Below, in pieces: positions 52,057-61,861 of a stretch of DNA of 64,000 nt. Within the stretch, counting starts at the first letter, position 1. Every line of letters begins with the position of its first letter. A model generated the notes under the pieces. It had not been told where the DNA came from. It made no database searches and worked only from the letters and a program-made list of their open reading frames with translations. The DNA lies in the NCBI RefSeq assembly GCF_001571265.1, contig NZ_BCTL01000030.1, positions 1 to 64,000 on the forward strand, in the 5' to 3' direction. The translations under genes and the position numbers were made by a program. This DNA is from Cedecea neteri NBRC 105707 = ATCC 33855 (GTDB lineage: Bacteria > Pseudomonadota > Gammaproteobacteria > Enterobacterales > Enterobacteriaceae).

Positions 52057-52887
52057 TTACAGCACGTACTTATAAAGCGTTTCGGCTATCCCCGTTTCCA
52101 GATTCGTGCCGATAGTCATAGCTGCGCGGGATTTTATCGCGTCGTCGGCATTGCCCATGGCCACGCCCATCCCGGCGCTTTCCAGCATGCTCAGATCGTT
52201 GTAGTTGTCGCCGAACGCAATCACCTGATCCATTGACAGCCCCTGAGAAGCTACCCACTGAGCCAGACGAGCACCTTTGCTGTTTCCCCGCTGGGCGACG
52301 TCAACCTGATCGTGCCAGGACCATTCGCAGGAGAGATTCAGTTCGCGTTCTACTTCAACGGTAAACTGCTTGAGTTTGGGTATGTCTGAGTCAGTCAGGG
52401 CGAATTTCCAGATGGACTTCACCTCCTGCGCGGCTTCTTTCAATGAAGGCACGCTGCGGAAAACCGGACGCTGATTTTCAGGTAATGATTGCGCCCAGTT
52501 CTGGGTACGGGCGACGTGGGCTTTAACGTGTTCTGAGCTTTCGAGATAAAGCATTGCATCGTCGACGTACATCAGGCCATGTACCCGGTGAGCCGTCAGT
52601 AAATCCACCATTTGCGTGGCCTGCTCCGGGCGAAGAGGATCGGACGCCAGAACCTTTTTTGCATGATAATCATACAAATAAGTGCCATTACAGCAAATTG
52701 CAGGTGTATCCAGAGCCAGTGCCTGATAAAAAGGATGTATGGCGACATGATGGCGACCCGTTACGATAACCACTTTCACGCCCGCTTCGCGAGCTTGCTG
52801 AAGGGCCGTAATAGATTCCGGAAGAATTGTTTTTTGCGGTGTCAGCAGGGTGCCGTCGAGATCGAGAGCAATTACGCGATAACTCAT
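52057..52887 (-). CDS. ybhA: HAD phosphatase YbhA (pyridoxal phosphate phosphatase)
   Basis: 276 residues (E. coli 272). HAD-IIB family: nucleophile block ALDLDGTLL (Asp8/10), VTGRH, and GDNYNDLSMLESAGMGVAMGNA. The E. coli protein dephosphorylates pyridoxal 5'-phosphate and sugar phosphates. The four extra residues are in the cap domain. Confidence 0.93.
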   Translation of the reverse strand: MSYRVIALDLDGTLLTPQKTILPESITALQQAREAGVKVVIVTGRHHVAIHPFYQALALDTPAICCNGTYLYDYHAKKVLASDPLRPEQATQMVDLLTAHRVHGLMYVDDAMLYLESSEHVKAHVARTQNWAQSLPENQRPVFRSVPSLKEAAQEVKSIWKFALTDSDIPKLKQFTVEVERELNLSCEWSWHDQVDVAQRGNSKGARLAQWVASQGLSMDQVIAFGDNYNDLSMLESAGMGVAMGNADDAIKSRAAMTIGTNLETGIAETLYKYVL

Positions 52888-53015
52888 TTAGGGTTCCAGT
52901 CATTATTCATAAGGTTCGTTCCGATGGTACACCGCTCGCGCTGTAGCGCAAAATAGCCCGAGCCGTGAGCCGGCCTTATGATGCTTACTTACGACGTCAG
53001 GAGGAAAGTAAAGTC

Positions 53016-54014
53016 ATGAAACAGACAGTTTATACCGCCAGCCCGGAAAGCCAGCAGATCCACGTCTGGACGCTGCACGCCAGCGGTGAAATGACGCTTG
53101 TGCAGGTTGTTGATGCTCCAGGGCAAGTTCAGCCGATGGTCATCAGCCCGGATAAACGCTTCCTGTACGTTGGCGTGCGCCCCGAGTTTCGCGTAGTGGC
53201 TTACCGCATTACGCCGGATGATGGCTCTCTGACGGAAGCTGGCGTGGCGCCTCTGCCGGGCAGTCCAACCCACATTTCTACCGACCGTAAAGGCCGCTTC
53301 TTGTTCAGCGCTTCATACAACGCGGCAAACGTGGCGGTGATCAGCCTTGAAAACGATGGCCTGCCGGGCGAAACCGTTGACGTGGTTGAAGGGCTGGATG
53401 GCTGTCACTCGGCGAATATCTCCCCGGATAACCGCACGCTCTGGACGCCTGCGCTGAAACAGGATCGTATTTGCCTGTTCACGCTGTCCGACGACGGCAA
53501 GCTGGTGGCACAAACGCCTGCTGAAGTGACTACCGTAGAAGGTGCTGGTCCCCGTCATATGGCGTTTCACCCGAACCAGCAATATGTCTACTGCGTGAAC
53601 GAGCTGAACAGCACCGTTGATGTCTGGGAACTGCGCGACCCGCACGGCAAAATTGAATGTGTGCAGACGCTGGACTTTATGCCGCCAGGTTTCACCGGTA
53701 CCCGCTGGGCTGCCGATATCCACATCACACCTGACGGCCGCCATCTTTATGCCTGTGACCGCACCGCCAGCATTATCACCGCGTTCAGCGTTTCCGAAGA
53801 CGGCAGCGTGCTGAACATCGAAGGCTATCAGCCAACGGAAGAGCAGCCTCGCGGCTTCAACGTTGACCACAGCGGTAAATATCTTGTTGCCGTGGGGCAG
53901 AAATCCCATCATGCCGCCGTCTATAAAATTAATGGCGAGCAGGGGCTGCTGGAAGAGAAAGGCCGCTATGCGGTGGGACAGGGCCCAATGTGGGTAGCGA
54001 TTCTCGCGCGCTGA
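53016..54014 (+). CDS. pgl: 6-phosphogluconolactonase Pgl
   Basis: 332 residues (E. coli 331). The start at ATG 53016 is set by AGGAGGAAAG upstream and by the family N terminus [18 protein letters not shown]. Seven-bladed beta-propeller with repeated SPDNRTL and [20 protein letters not shown] blocks. It hydrolyses 6-phosphogluconolactone in the pentose phosphate pathway. Confidence 0.96.
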   Translation: MKQTVYTASPESQQIHVWTLHASGEMTLVQVVDAPGQVQPMVISPDKRFLYVGVRPEFRVVAYRITPDDGSLTEAGVAPLPGSPTHISTDRKGRFLFSASYNAANVAVISLENDGLPGETVDVVEGLDGCHSANISPDNRTLWTPALKQDRICLFTLSDDGKLVAQTPAEVTTVEGAGPRHMAFHPNQQYVYCVNELNSTVDVWELRDPHGKIECVQTLDFMPPGFTGTRWAADIHITPDGRHLYACDRTASIITAFSVSEDGSVLNIEGYQPTEEQPRGFNVDHSGKYLVAVGQKSHHAAVYKINGEQGLLEEKGRYAVGQGPMWVAILAR

Positions 54015-54025
54015 TTTTCAGGCAT

Positions 54026-54055
54026 AAAAAAACCTCGCTTCGGCGAGGTTTTTAT
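54026..54055. terminator. bidirectional terminator pgl / ybhC
   Basis: AAAAACCTCGC-TTCG-GCGAGGTTTTT lies between convergent genes. Confidence 0.95.
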
Positions 54056-54069
54056 TTAGCGTTTGGGAA

Positions 54070-55350
54070 TTACTTCTCTTCGACGACCGGGCTGCCTACG
54101 CCGCGGTTGTTGAACTCCCACATGCGGTTGAAGCTTGGGTCATTCAGATCGCGTTTGATCGCGCCCTTATCGTCTTTGGTGCCAACGTTGCCCGCGAACG
54201 GACGCTTAGACTCCAGCGCATCGCCCCACGGTTTAGCCGTGTTGAAACCTTCGTTGATCACGCTGTCGCGGATCACAACCTGACCATTCGCGGCCTGGCT
54301 GTTTTCACCGGCTAAATCCCATGAGCGTCCCAGCTGAGCGTCACCGGCTGCGGTAAAGCGGCTGTTGATCGCCAGGAAGCCGTAGTAGATGTTCGGCAGA
54401 GTAGCTGGCGCGAACACCGAACCTTCTTTGGTGCGGCTGTTTACCAGGCGGAAATCGGTGTTGTCGAACACCACGGCACCGCGGCCTGCGACCACATCCA
54501 CATCACCTTCAATGTAGCTGTTGGTTACCAGCGTGCGCGGCTGACGGTTGGTCAACATGCGGTTCTGAACGTCGCTGTTGGTGACGAAGAAAGTGTTCTG
54601 ACGGCCCAGCAGGTGAACATTGTTCAACTGCACTTTATCGCCATCGCTGCGCAGCGCAACGGCCTGGTGATTACCGGCATCCACGCTGTCGCCCAGAGTA
54701 TTCTGGATGGTCAGGTTCTGGAGCTGCAGGCCATTATTCTGTGACCAAACGGCAGCCGAACACATTACGCCCACGGTCGCATCGCGGCGGCTCTGGCAGT
54801 TATCAAACATGTACCAGGCGGGTTTCCCTGGCATATATTTTCCGCCTGGGTTAACGGTGCGACGCCAGGTTGTCGGGTCGGTTTCAGAGTCCAGCGTCAG
54901 GCCGATTTTGACATCGTCTGCGTTGCCGGAGGTGCCGTACAGCGTCACGCTGCCGGAAGCCGCAGGAATATACACCGTACCTTCATATTGACCCGGCATA
55001 ATGGCGATATACAGGCGAGAGCTGCTGTGCTTAATAATGGCAGCGTCCACCGCGGCCTGGACTGACGTATGGGTGACGCCAGGCGTACCGGCAGGGCCAA
55101 CCACGAAATCAGGCTGCTGAGGAGTACGAATCGAGGACGGCGTCCACGCGGCTTCATTTGGGTTCATTGCCGTGAAGTAGCGTGCAGCGACAAAATTCTG
55201 CGCTTCGTCAGCCGCCAGGATCGGGCGGGACTGGGTTCCCGGCGCCACCTGAGTAGACGGTTTGTCCTGGGGTGGGGTTGAGCTACATGCACTCAGCGCC
55301 ACGGCGAAAGCCAGGGCTGCGGCGCGACGAGAAACCGATAATGTGTTCAA
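54070..55350 (-). CDS. ybhC: YbhC outer-membrane lipoprotein, pectinesterase family
   Basis: 426 residues (E. coli 427). Lipoprotein signal with acylated Cys22 (ALSACSS) and Ser at +2, predicting the outer membrane. The rest is a right-handed beta-helix of the pectin methylesterase family (YGTSGNADDV, HQAVALRSDGDKVQLNNVHLLGRQNT, YIEGDVDVVAGRGAVVFD). E. coli YbhC is reported to be an acyl-CoA thioesterase-like lipoprotein, so the true substrate is open. Confidence 0.93.
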   Translation of the reverse strand: MNTLSVSRRAAALAFAVALSACSSTPPQDKPSTQVAPGTQSRPILAADEAQNFVAARYFTAMNPNEAAWTPSSIRTPQQPDFVVGPAGTPGVTHTSVQAAVDAAIIKHSSSRLYIAIMPGQYEGTVYIPAASGSVTLYGTSGNADDVKIGLTLDSETDPTTWRRTVNPGGKYMPGKPAWYMFDNCQSRRDATVGVMCSAAVWSQNNGLQLQNLTIQNTLGDSVDAGNHQAVALRSDGDKVQLNNVHLLGRQNTFFVTNSDVQNRMLTNRQPRTLVTNSYIEGDVDVVAGRGAVVFDNTDFRLVNSRTKEGSVFAPATLPNIYYGFLAINSRFTAAGDAQLGRSWDLAGENSQAANGQVVIRDSVINEGFNTAKPWGDALESKRPFAGNVGTKDDKGAIKRDLNDPSFNRMWEFNNRGVGSPVVEEK

Positions 55351-55494
55351 GGTTGCTCCTTGCTGTACGGTGGAATAGAGGGTTATTTCAAAACCTGCTT
55401 TTTATACTAAGTTGAGCGAAACGGGAAGCCGATTTGTGCAAATCGGCTTCAGAAAGAGGGAAGAGGACGTTATCCGATGATGAAAAGGGTGTGG

Positions 55495-55734
55495 TTAATC
55501 TTTTTCTACGGTGTACTGGCCGTCTTTCTTGCGAATAATATATTTGTGGTCACTGTCGCAGGAGACGGTAAGTGAACCCCCGAATGCGGCGGGGTAAACG
55601 CTGTTCACGGTATCGCACTGATAACCCGCCTGACGAATCACTGACTGTGACTCCGCCTTGAGCTGGGGCGAGCCGGTATCGGCCAAGGCGCTGCCTGCTA
55701 TCAGGCAGAAGCTGAGTACAACGGTTCTCTTCAT
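55495..55734 (-). CDS. small periplasmic protein of unknown function
   Basis: 79 residues with a clear signal peptide (MKRTVVLSFCLIAGSALA, cleavage about 18/19) and a mature domain of about 60 residues with two Cys (GYQCDTVN and TVSCDSDH) that could form one disulfide. It is rich in Tyr/Lys/Asp near the end (KYIIRKKDGQYTVEKD), giving a beta-strand look. I do not recognise a named family. It occupies the place where E. coli has ybhB, but is not a YbhB-type (PEBP) protein. A purine-rich AGAGAGA leader precedes the ATG. Confidence 0.8.
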   Translation of the reverse strand: MKRTVVLSFCLIAGSALADTGSPQLKAESQSVIRQAGYQCDTVNSVYPAAFGGSLTVSCDSDHKYIIRKKDGQYTVEKD

Positions 55735-55895
55735 TTCTGTCTCTCTATGATGTGAATCTGGTGAAACGTTAATCGGCAGCGAGACGGGAAGGGATTAATA
55801 ACTTAACTGGATTTATTTGTGTAAATTAATTTCAGAAATCGATTAGTGAAGGGCAGACCAGGCCGGCGGCGATGCCGGCCCGGGTGAAACAGAAA

Positions 55896-57182
55896 CTAGC
55901 GGAAAAACTCAGGATTTTTTACCGCCTGCGCGACGGCCATAATTAATTTATTCAACTGCTCGGGGCTGATGATGTAAGGCGGCATCAGGTAGATCAGGCG
56001 GCCAAACGGCCGGATCCAGACGCCCTGTTCAACAAAGAAACGTTGTAAAGCGGCCATATTGACAGGCCTGAGCGTTTCCACCACGCCAATAGCACCCAGC
56101 ACACGCACGTCGGCTACGTTTTCGCTCGCGGTAAGCGGCAGCAAACCTGCCTGGAGCTGACGTTCAATCGCCTGAACCTGCTGCTGCCAGTCTCCTTCCG
56201 CCAGTAGCGCCAGGCTTTCACTGGCAACCGCGCAGGCGAGCGGGTTCCCCATAAAGGTTGGGCCGTGCATAAAACACCCGGCTTCACCATTGCTGATGGT
56301 CTCCGCGACGTGACGAGTTGCAAGCGTAGCGGAAAGCGTCATGGTGCCGCCGGTCAGTGCCTTGCCGAGACACATAATGTCCGGTGAAATACCTGCGTGG
56401 TCGCAGGCAAAGAGCTCCCCGGTGCGGCCAAAGCCCGTAGCGATTTCGTCGGCAATCAGTAGAATCCCCTCCCGGTCGCACATGCGACGGAGGCGGCGAA
56501 GCCATTCAGGGTGATAAAAACGCATCCCGCCCGCGCCCTGGACGACCGGTTCGAGAATAACGGCGGCAATCTCTTCGCGATGCGCGGCCATCAGTCGTGC
56601 GAACGGCACGATATCCATCTCGTTCCACTCATCACCAAAGCCACACTGCGGCGCCGGTGCAAAAAGATGTTCAGGCAAGTAACCCTGCCACAGGCTGTGC
56701 ATCGAATTATCGGGATCGCAGACCGACATCGCGCCAAAGGTATCCCCGTGGTAGCCGTTACGGAAGGTTAGAAAACGCTGGCGAGGCTGGCCCTTTGCGT
56801 GCCAGTACTGCAGCGCCATTTTCATGGCGACCTCAACGGCGACCGAACCGGAATCCGCTAGAAACACACATTCCAGCGGTGCAGGCGTCATCGCTACCAG
56901 CTTGCGGCACAGCTCAACGGCCGGCGGATGCGTGATACCGCCGAACATCACGTGCGACATGTTATCAATCTGGGCCTTCATTGCCTGATTCAGCCGCGGA
57001 TGATTGTAGCCGTGGATAGCCGCCCACCAGGAAGACATGCCGTCGACAAGCATTCGCCCGTCATCCAGTTGCAGCTCACAGCCCGATGCGGCAACAACGG
57101 GATAAACCGGGAGCGGCTGGCTCATTGAGGTGTAAGGGTGCCAGATATGTTGCTGGTCGAACGCTAAATCAGCAGGGGTCAT
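55896..57182 (-). CDS. bioA: adenosylmethionine-8-amino-7-oxononanoate aminotransferase
   Basis: 428 residues from ATG 57182; a longer in-frame start would run into the BirA operator. Class III PLP aminotransferase: [49 protein letters not shown], and PLP Lys in [16 protein letters not shown]. It makes 7,8-diaminopelargonate in biotin synthesis. Divergent from bioBFCD. Confidence 0.97.
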   Translation of the reverse strand: MTPADLAFDQQHIWHPYTSMSQPLPVYPVVAASGCELQLDDGRMLVDGMSSWWAAIHGYNHPRLNQAMKAQIDNMSHVMFGGITHPPAVELCRKLVAMTPAPLECVFLADSGSVAVEVAMKMALQYWHAKGQPRQRFLTFRNGYHGDTFGAMSVCDPDNSMHSLWQGYLPEHLFAPAPQCGFGDEWNEMDIVPFARLMAAHREEIAAVILEPVVQGAGGMRFYHPEWLRRLRRMCDREGILLIADEIATGFGRTGELFACDHAGISPDIMCLGKALTGGTMTLSATLATRHVAETISNGEAGCFMHGPTFMGNPLACAVASESLALLAEGDWQQQVQAIERQLQAGLLPLTASENVADVRVLGAIGVVETLRPVNMAALQRFFVEQGVWIRPFGRLIYLMPPYIISPEQLNKLIMAVAQAVKNPEFFR

Positions 57183-57188
57183 AGGGTG

Positions 57189-57226
57189 ACTTGTAAACCA
57201 TTTTAAAAACATTTAGGTTTACAAGT
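57189..57226. promoter_or_regulatory. BirA (biotin) operator
   Basis: ACTTGTAAACC (57189-57199) and GGTTTACAAGT (57216-57226) form a perfect 11-bp inverted repeat. This is the bio operator bound by BirA-biotinyl-AMP and overlaps both divergent promoters. Confidence 0.96.
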
Positions 57227-57271
57227 ATAACGTCAATCAGTTTTCTATAACACCCTTTTTGGAGATGCCCC

Positions 57272-58312
57272 ATGGCTCACCACGCACGCTGGACAATGTC
57301 GCAGGTCACTGCTTTATTTCAAAAACCTTTGTTGGATCTGCTGTTTGAAGCCCAGCAAACGCATCGCCAGCATTTCGACCCCCGGCAGGTACAGGTCAGT
57401 ACCTTGCTGTCGATCAAAACCGGAGCCTGCCCGGAAGATTGTAAGTATTGCCCGCAAAGTGCCCGCTATAAAACCGGCCTGGAGGCCGAACGCCTGATGG
57501 AAGTTGAGCAGGTGCTGGACTCCGCCCGCAAGGCTAAAAACGCAGGTTCGACCCGTTTTTGTATGGGGGCTGCCTGGAAGAATCCGCATGAGCGCGATAT
57601 GCCTTACCTTGAGCAGATGGTGCAGGGCGTTCGCGCTATGGGGCTGGAAACCTGTATGACGCTGGGTACGCTGACCAATGAACAGGCGCAGCGACTGGCC
57701 TCCGCAGGGCTTGATTATTACAACCATAACCTGGACACCTCCCCGGAATTCTACGGCAACATCATCACTACCCGAACCTATCAGGAGCGCCTGGACACTC
57801 TGGATAAAGTCCGTAATGCGGGGATTAAAGTTTGCTCCGGTGGGATTGTCGGGTTGGGTGAAACCGTCACCGACCGCGCCGGTTTACTGCTGCAATTAGC
57901 GAACTTGCCAACGCCACCAGAAAGCGTACCTATCAACATGCTGGTGAAAGTCAAAGGCACGCCTCTGGCGGATAACGAAGACGTAGATGCTTTTGATTTT
58001 ATTCGCACTATCGCGGTGGCGCGCATCATGATGCCGACTTCCTATGTGCGGCTTTCCGCAGGCCGTGAGCAGATGAGTGAACAGACACAGGCGATGTGTT
58101 TTATGGCCGGGGCTAACTCCATTTTCTACGGCTGTAAGCTGCTGACGACGCCGAACCCGGAAGAGGACAAAGATCTGCAGCTTTTCCGCAAGCTTGGGCT
58201 TAATCCGCAGCAAATTACCACCGAAATGGGCGACAACGAACATCAGCAGCAGCTTGCCGGACAGATCCTGAACGCCGATACCGACAATTATTACAATGCG
58301 GCGGTGTTATGA
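57272..58312 (+). CDS. bioB: biotin synthase
   Basis: 346 residues. Radical SAM enzyme with [13 protein letters not shown] (Cys53/57/60 for the [4Fe-4S] cluster) and further Cys and Arg residues for the [2Fe-2S] cluster ([32 protein letters not shown]). It inserts sulfur into dethiobiotin. It overlaps bioF by 4 nt. Confidence 0.98.
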   Translation: MAHHARWTMSQVTALFQKPLLDLLFEAQQTHRQHFDPRQVQVSTLLSIKTGACPEDCKYCPQSARYKTGLEAERLMEVEQVLDSARKAKNAGSTRFCMGAAWKNPHERDMPYLEQMVQGVRAMGLETCMTLGTLTNEQAQRLASAGLDYYNHNLDTSPEFYGNIITTRTYQERLDTLDKVRNAGIKVCSGGIVGLGETVTDRAGLLLQLANLPTPPESVPINMLVKVKGTPLADNEDVDAFDFIRTIAVARIMMPTSYVRLSAGREQMSEQTQAMCFMAGANSIFYGCKLLTTPNPEEDKDLQLFRKLGLNPQQITTEMGDNEHQQQLAGQILNADTDNYYNAAVL

Positions 58313-59460
58313 GCTGGCCACAGCGAATCTCCGGGGCTTTAAGTGAACGGAGGGCCAGCGCAAGCCTCCGCACCCGGCAGGCCAATATGCTCGGTAACGG
58401 GCGTATTTTTTCGGCCAACGGTCGGGAATATTTGAATTTTTCCAGCAACGATTATCTCGGACTGAGTCACCACCCGCAGATTGTGGAGGCCTGGCAAAAA
58501 GGCGCGACGCAGTTTGGCGTTGGCAGCGGCGGGTCTGGTCACGTCACGGGGTATAGCCGTGCACATCAGGCGTTTGAAGAGCAGCTTGCGGATTGGCTCG
58601 GCTTTGAGCGAGCGCTGCTGTTTATCTCCGGCTACAGCGCAAACCAGGCGGTGATTTCCGCGCTGGCGCAAAAAACGGACACGCTTATCGCCGACAAACT
58701 TTGCCATGCCTCAATGATGGAAGCGGCGATGCAAAGTCCGGCTCAGCTACGTCGATTTCATCACAATGACGTTCAGGCCCTTGCCACGCAGCTTGGTAAA
58801 CCGCATGAAGGTGAGCAGCTTGTCCTGACCGAAGGTATCTTCAGCATGGACGGGGACCGCGCACCGCTGGCTGAAATAGCACAGGCGGCACGACAAGCAG
58901 GCAGTTGGTTAATGGTCGACGACGCGCACGGCATTGGTGTCCTGGGCGATGAAGGGCGTGGCAGCTGTCATCTGCAAAATACCAGACCAGATATTCTGGT
59001 TGTCACCTTTGGTAAAGCGTTTGGCGGCAGCGGCGCGGCGGTATTGTGCAGCGAAGACATTGCAACTTACCTGCTGCAGTTTGCCCGCCACTTGATATAC
59101 AGCACGGCCATGCCGCCGGCTCAGGCCGTCTCGCTTCAGGCCGCGTTAAAGGTGGTTCAGCGGGGCGATGACCACAGAGCGAGGCTGGCTGAAAATATTC
59201 AGCATTTTCGCCAGGGAGCCGCTCGGCTTTCGCTGAATCTGGCTGATTCAGATAGCGCGATACAACCTCTGATTGTGGGTGAGAATCAGCGCACGCTGGA
59301 TCTTGCCTGCCGCCTGAAAGAGCGGGGGTTCTGGTTAACCGCCATTCGCCCGCCTACCGTTCCTCCTGGCAGCGCTCGCCTGCGGATCACTCTCACGTCA
59401 GCCCATACTTCTGGCGATATAGACGCATTGCTGGAGGCGCTTTATGACGCAACTTGTTGA
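58309..59460 (+). CDS. bioF: 8-amino-7-oxononanoate synthase
   Basis: 383 residues (E. coli 384). Alpha-oxoamine synthase with [35 protein letters not shown] and PLP Lys in [12 protein letters not shown]. It joins pimeloyl-ACP and alanine. It overlaps bioC by 17 nt. Confidence 0.97.
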   Translation: MSWPQRISGALSERRASASLRTRQANMLGNGRIFSANGREYLNFSSNDYLGLSHHPQIVEAWQKGATQFGVGSGGSGHVTGYSRAHQAFEEQLADWLGFERALLFISGYSANQAVISALAQKTDTLIADKLCHASMMEAAMQSPAQLRRFHHNDVQALATQLGKPHEGEQLVLTEGIFSMDGDRAPLAEIAQAARQAGSWLMVDDAHGIGVLGDEGRGSCHLQNTRPDILVVTFGKAFGGSGAAVLCSEDIATYLLQFARHLIYSTAMPPAQAVSLQAALKVVQRGDDHRARLAENIQHFRQGAARLSLNLADSDSAIQPLIVGENQRTLDLACRLKERGFWLTAIRPPTVPPGSARLRITLTSAHTSGDIDALLEALYDATC

Positions 59461-60202
59461 TAAAGCCGCCGTTGCCGCAGCGTTTAGCCGGGCGGCAGGC
59501 AGCTACGAGCGTTTCGCCGAGTTGCAGCGAGTCTGCGGCGATAACCTGCTGACAGAGGTGGCAGGCCGCCCCGCAGTCAGTGTGCTGGATGCAGGCTGCG
59601 GCACCGGCTGGTACAGCCGAATTTGGCGGGATAAAGGAAGCGAAGTTTTGGCGCTGGATATTTCGCAAGCGATGCTTGAGCAGTGCCAGCAAACCCAGTC
59701 GGCGCATCGTTTCCTTGAGGGCGATATCGAGTCTATTCCTCTGGCGAATGAACAAGTAGATCTGGCGTGGAGTAATCTTGCTGTTCAGTGGTGTAGCGAT
59801 CTGCAGCAAGGTTTATCCGAACTTTACCGCGTGACAAAAACGGGTGGGTGCATTGCATTTACTACGCTTGCAGCAGGCTCACTGCCTGAACTGCACGAGG
59901 CCTGGCGCGGGATAGATGAACGGGCGCATGCCAATCAGTTTTTATCCGTGGCCGAGATTGAACAAGCGTGTCGGCCGTGGCGGTCCGTCGTCGCCAGCCG
60001 CACGGTCAGCCAGCGTTTTCCCGACGTCATGAGCGCTATGCGATCGCTGAAAGGCGTCGGCGCGACACACCTGCACGAGGGGCGCAAAAACACTCTGCTG
60101 ACGCGTGGGCAGTTGCATCGGCTCAGCGAAGCATGGCCAAAGCAAAATGGGCAATTTTCCCTCAGCTGGCAGATAATTTTTGGAGTAATTGAACGTGATT
60201 AA
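59444..60202 (+). CDS. bioC: malonyl-ACP O-methyltransferase BioC
   Basis: 252 residues (E. coli 251). SAM methyltransferase with [13 protein letters not shown] (motif I), ALDISQAML, and [11 protein letters not shown], then the family C-terminal block [18 protein letters not shown]. It caps malonyl-ACP so that fatty-acid synthesis can build the pimeloyl chain. It overlaps bioD by 8 nt. Confidence 0.96.
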   Translation: MTQLVDKAAVAAAFSRAAGSYERFAELQRVCGDNLLTEVAGRPAVSVLDAGCGTGWYSRIWRDKGSEVLALDISQAMLEQCQQTQSAHRFLEGDIESIPLANEQVDLAWSNLAVQWCSDLQQGLSELYRVTKTGGCIAFTTLAAGSLPELHEAWRGIDERAHANQFLSVAEIEQACRPWRSVVASRTVSQRFPDVMSAMRSLKGVGATHLHEGRKNTLLTRGQLHRLSEAWPKQNGQFSLSWQIIFGVIERD

Positions 60203-60878
60203 AAAATGGTTTGTGACCGGTACTGATACCGAAGTCGGGAAGACCGTCGCCAGCTGTGCGCTGCTGCAGGCGGCGAATACTGCCGGGTATCGCTCCGTGG
60301 GCTATAAGCCCGTGGCCTCTGGCAGTGAAATGACGCTTGACGGTATTCGCAATAGTGACGCGTTAGCGCTACAGCGCAACAGTTCGGTCAAACTGCCGTA
60401 TGAGGAGATCAATCCGCTGGCTTTTCTTGAGCCAACCTCTCCGCACATCATTAGTGCCGAAGAGCAACGCCCCATTACCTTTTCTGCTATGTCCGGTGGG
60501 CTGGAAAAGCTGACTAACAAAGCCGACTGGGTTCAGGTTGAAGGGGCTGGAGGCTGGTTTACCCCGCTATCAGACACCACGACATTTGCCGAATGGGCCA
60601 TCAGCGAGCAACTGCCGGTTATTTTGGTGGTGGGCGTGAAGCTTGGCTGCATTAACCATGCGATGCTCACGGCGCAGGCTGTGCTGGCCGCCGGATTGCC
60701 GCTGGCAGGCTGGATAGCAAACGGCGTTCAACCCGCAGGGAAAAGGCACGCAGAATATCTTGCCACGCTCGAACAACGGCTACCGGCTCCTCTGCTGGGG
60801 GAGATCCCGTGGCTTGAGGATATCAGCGATGAAACCTCGCTTGGCCACTATCTCGATCTCTCTGTCATTGCGGTGTAA
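60195..60878 (+). CDS. bioD: dethiobiotin synthetase
   Basis: 227 residues from the GTG at 60195, 9 nt after GGAG; a TTG 6 nt earlier is too close to that site. P-loop GTDTEVGKT, KPVASGSE, VEGAGGWFTPLS and GVKLGCINHAMLT. It closes the ureido ring with CO2 and ATP. Last gene of bioBFCD. Confidence 0.96.
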   Translation: MIKKWFVTGTDTEVGKTVASCALLQAANTAGYRSVGYKPVASGSEMTLDGIRNSDALALQRNSSVKLPYEEINPLAFLEPTSPHIISAEEQRPITFSAMSGGLEKLTNKADWVQVEGAGGWFTPLSDTTTFAEWAISEQLPVILVVGVKLGCINHAMLTAQAVLAAGLPLAGWIANGVQPAGKRHAEYLATLEQRLPAPLLGEIPWLEDISDETSLGHYLDLSVIAV

Positions 60879-61006
60879 GCCGCAAGACTAACGCAACAAA
60901 AGCCATGCTCGCAGCGAAGCCTCGGGCTGGCTCCCGCTTTAACACATTCCCCAAAGACAAAGATTTTTCTCTGCCGGCAACGCGTATAGAGTAATTCATA
61001 ATTTAA

Positions 61007-61022
61007 GTTGTCATGTGACAAC
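61007..61022. promoter_or_regulatory. palindromic operator before the HicA-like/HTH pair
   Basis: GTTGTCA-TG-TGACAAC, two perfect 7-bp arms, lies 33 nt before the first gene of the module and just after a possible -10 (CATAAT at 60997-61002). It is a natural site for autoregulation by the downstream HTH protein. Confidence 0.6.
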
Positions 61023-61054
61023 CTTTATGAGATGCTTTTTTAGCCGGAGGAGAT

Positions 61055-61315
61055 ATGGCAAGAAAACGGCACCCGCAAAAAGAAATTGAAGCGGCATTAA
61101 GCTATGCCGAATTTCAAGGATGGCGGGTCAAAGAGGGCGGTTCTCATTGCTGGGGAAAGCTTTATTGCCCGTGGAATGATAAAGCCTGCCGCTGCGGAGA
61201 GTTTTGCATCAGCTGTGTCTGGAGCACGCCTCGCAACGCAGAGAACCATGCCAGACAAATTCGCAGGCTTGTGGATGGGTGTGCAAATATGGCCCCACGC
61301 AGCGTCCTGCATTAA
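61055..61315 (+). CDS. HicA-like Cys-rich small protein (putative toxin)
   Basis: 86 residues behind GGAGGAG. The N-terminal half has the HicA-type pattern: a helix (EIEAALSYAEFQGWRV) followed by a strand ending EGGSHCWGKLYCP. The GSH motif (29-31) carries the His that is catalytic in HicA mRNA interferases. Unlike plain HicA, it continues with C45-x-C47-x3-C51-x2-C54, a likely metal site, then WSTPRNAENHARQIRRLVDGC. Seven Cys in total. A partner HTH gene follows 15 nt downstream. Toxin activity is inferred; an RNA- or metal-binding role is possible. Confidence 0.7.
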   Translation: MARKRHPQKEIEAALSYAEFQGWRVKEGGSHCWGKLYCPWNDKACRCGEFCISCVWSTPRNAENHARQIRRLVDGCANMAPRSVLH

Positions 61316-61330
61316 CAAGGAGAAGGACTC

Positions 61331-61849
61331 ATGGCGGAATACACGTTCACGCTTGTTTTTACGCTACCTAAAGGGCAAAAAGATCCGGAAAAGTGGGTTG
61401 GTGCGCTGGGCGCTGGTCGCTGTGATGATGCTCTGGTTGGCATTGGCGTGACGGGGCGCATTGCCCTGAATTTCATCCGTGAGGCAGACTCCGCAGAAGA
61501 TGCCTTGCTCAGTGCGCTGAGGGACGTTTCAGGCATTATCCCTGGCGCTTTATTGGTTGAGGCGGCTCCTGATTTGGTGGGGTTGAGTGACGTTGCGGAA
61601 CTGCTAGGCGTATCCCGGCAGTATATTCGGAAGGTCATGGTTTCCCGGGAGGCGTTTCCAGCCCCGGTACATGACGGGAAAACCGCACTATGGAATCTCG
61701 AAGCGGTTTTGCGCTGGATGAACAGCTCTGGCGTGAAGTCCATACCTTCGCCTTTGCTGGACATCGCAAAAGTGACGCGGCAGTGCAACCTGCATCGGGC
61801 TATGACGGATCTCAACCCGGTATTTCAGGCAAAATTAAACAATTTGTAG
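61331..61849 (+). CDS. HTH protein paired with the HicA-like gene (putative antitoxin)
   Basis: 172 residues with AAGGAGAAGG upstream. The N-terminal domain (about 1-80; EYTFTLVFTLP, ALNFIREADSAEDALLSALRDV) has a beta-alpha pattern like small ACT- or HicB-like folds. A helix-turn-helix follows at about 83-131 (VGLSDVAELLGVSRQYIRKV then FPAPVHDGKTALWNLEAVLRWM), the excisionase/AlpA/MerR-like form. The C terminus is a polar helix. A sensor or neutraliser domain fused to a DNA-binding domain in an operon fits an autoregulating antitoxin. I do not recognise a named family. Confidence 0.7.
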   Translation: MAEYTFTLVFTLPKGQKDPEKWVGALGAGRCDDALVGIGVTGRIALNFIREADSAEDALLSALRDVSGIIPGALLVEAAPDLVGLSDVAELLGVSRQYIRKVMVSREAFPAPVHDGKTALWNLEAVLRWMNSSGVKSIPSPLLDIAKVTRQCNLHRAMTDLNPVFQAKLNNL

Positions 61850-61861
61850 CAGAGCGCGCGT

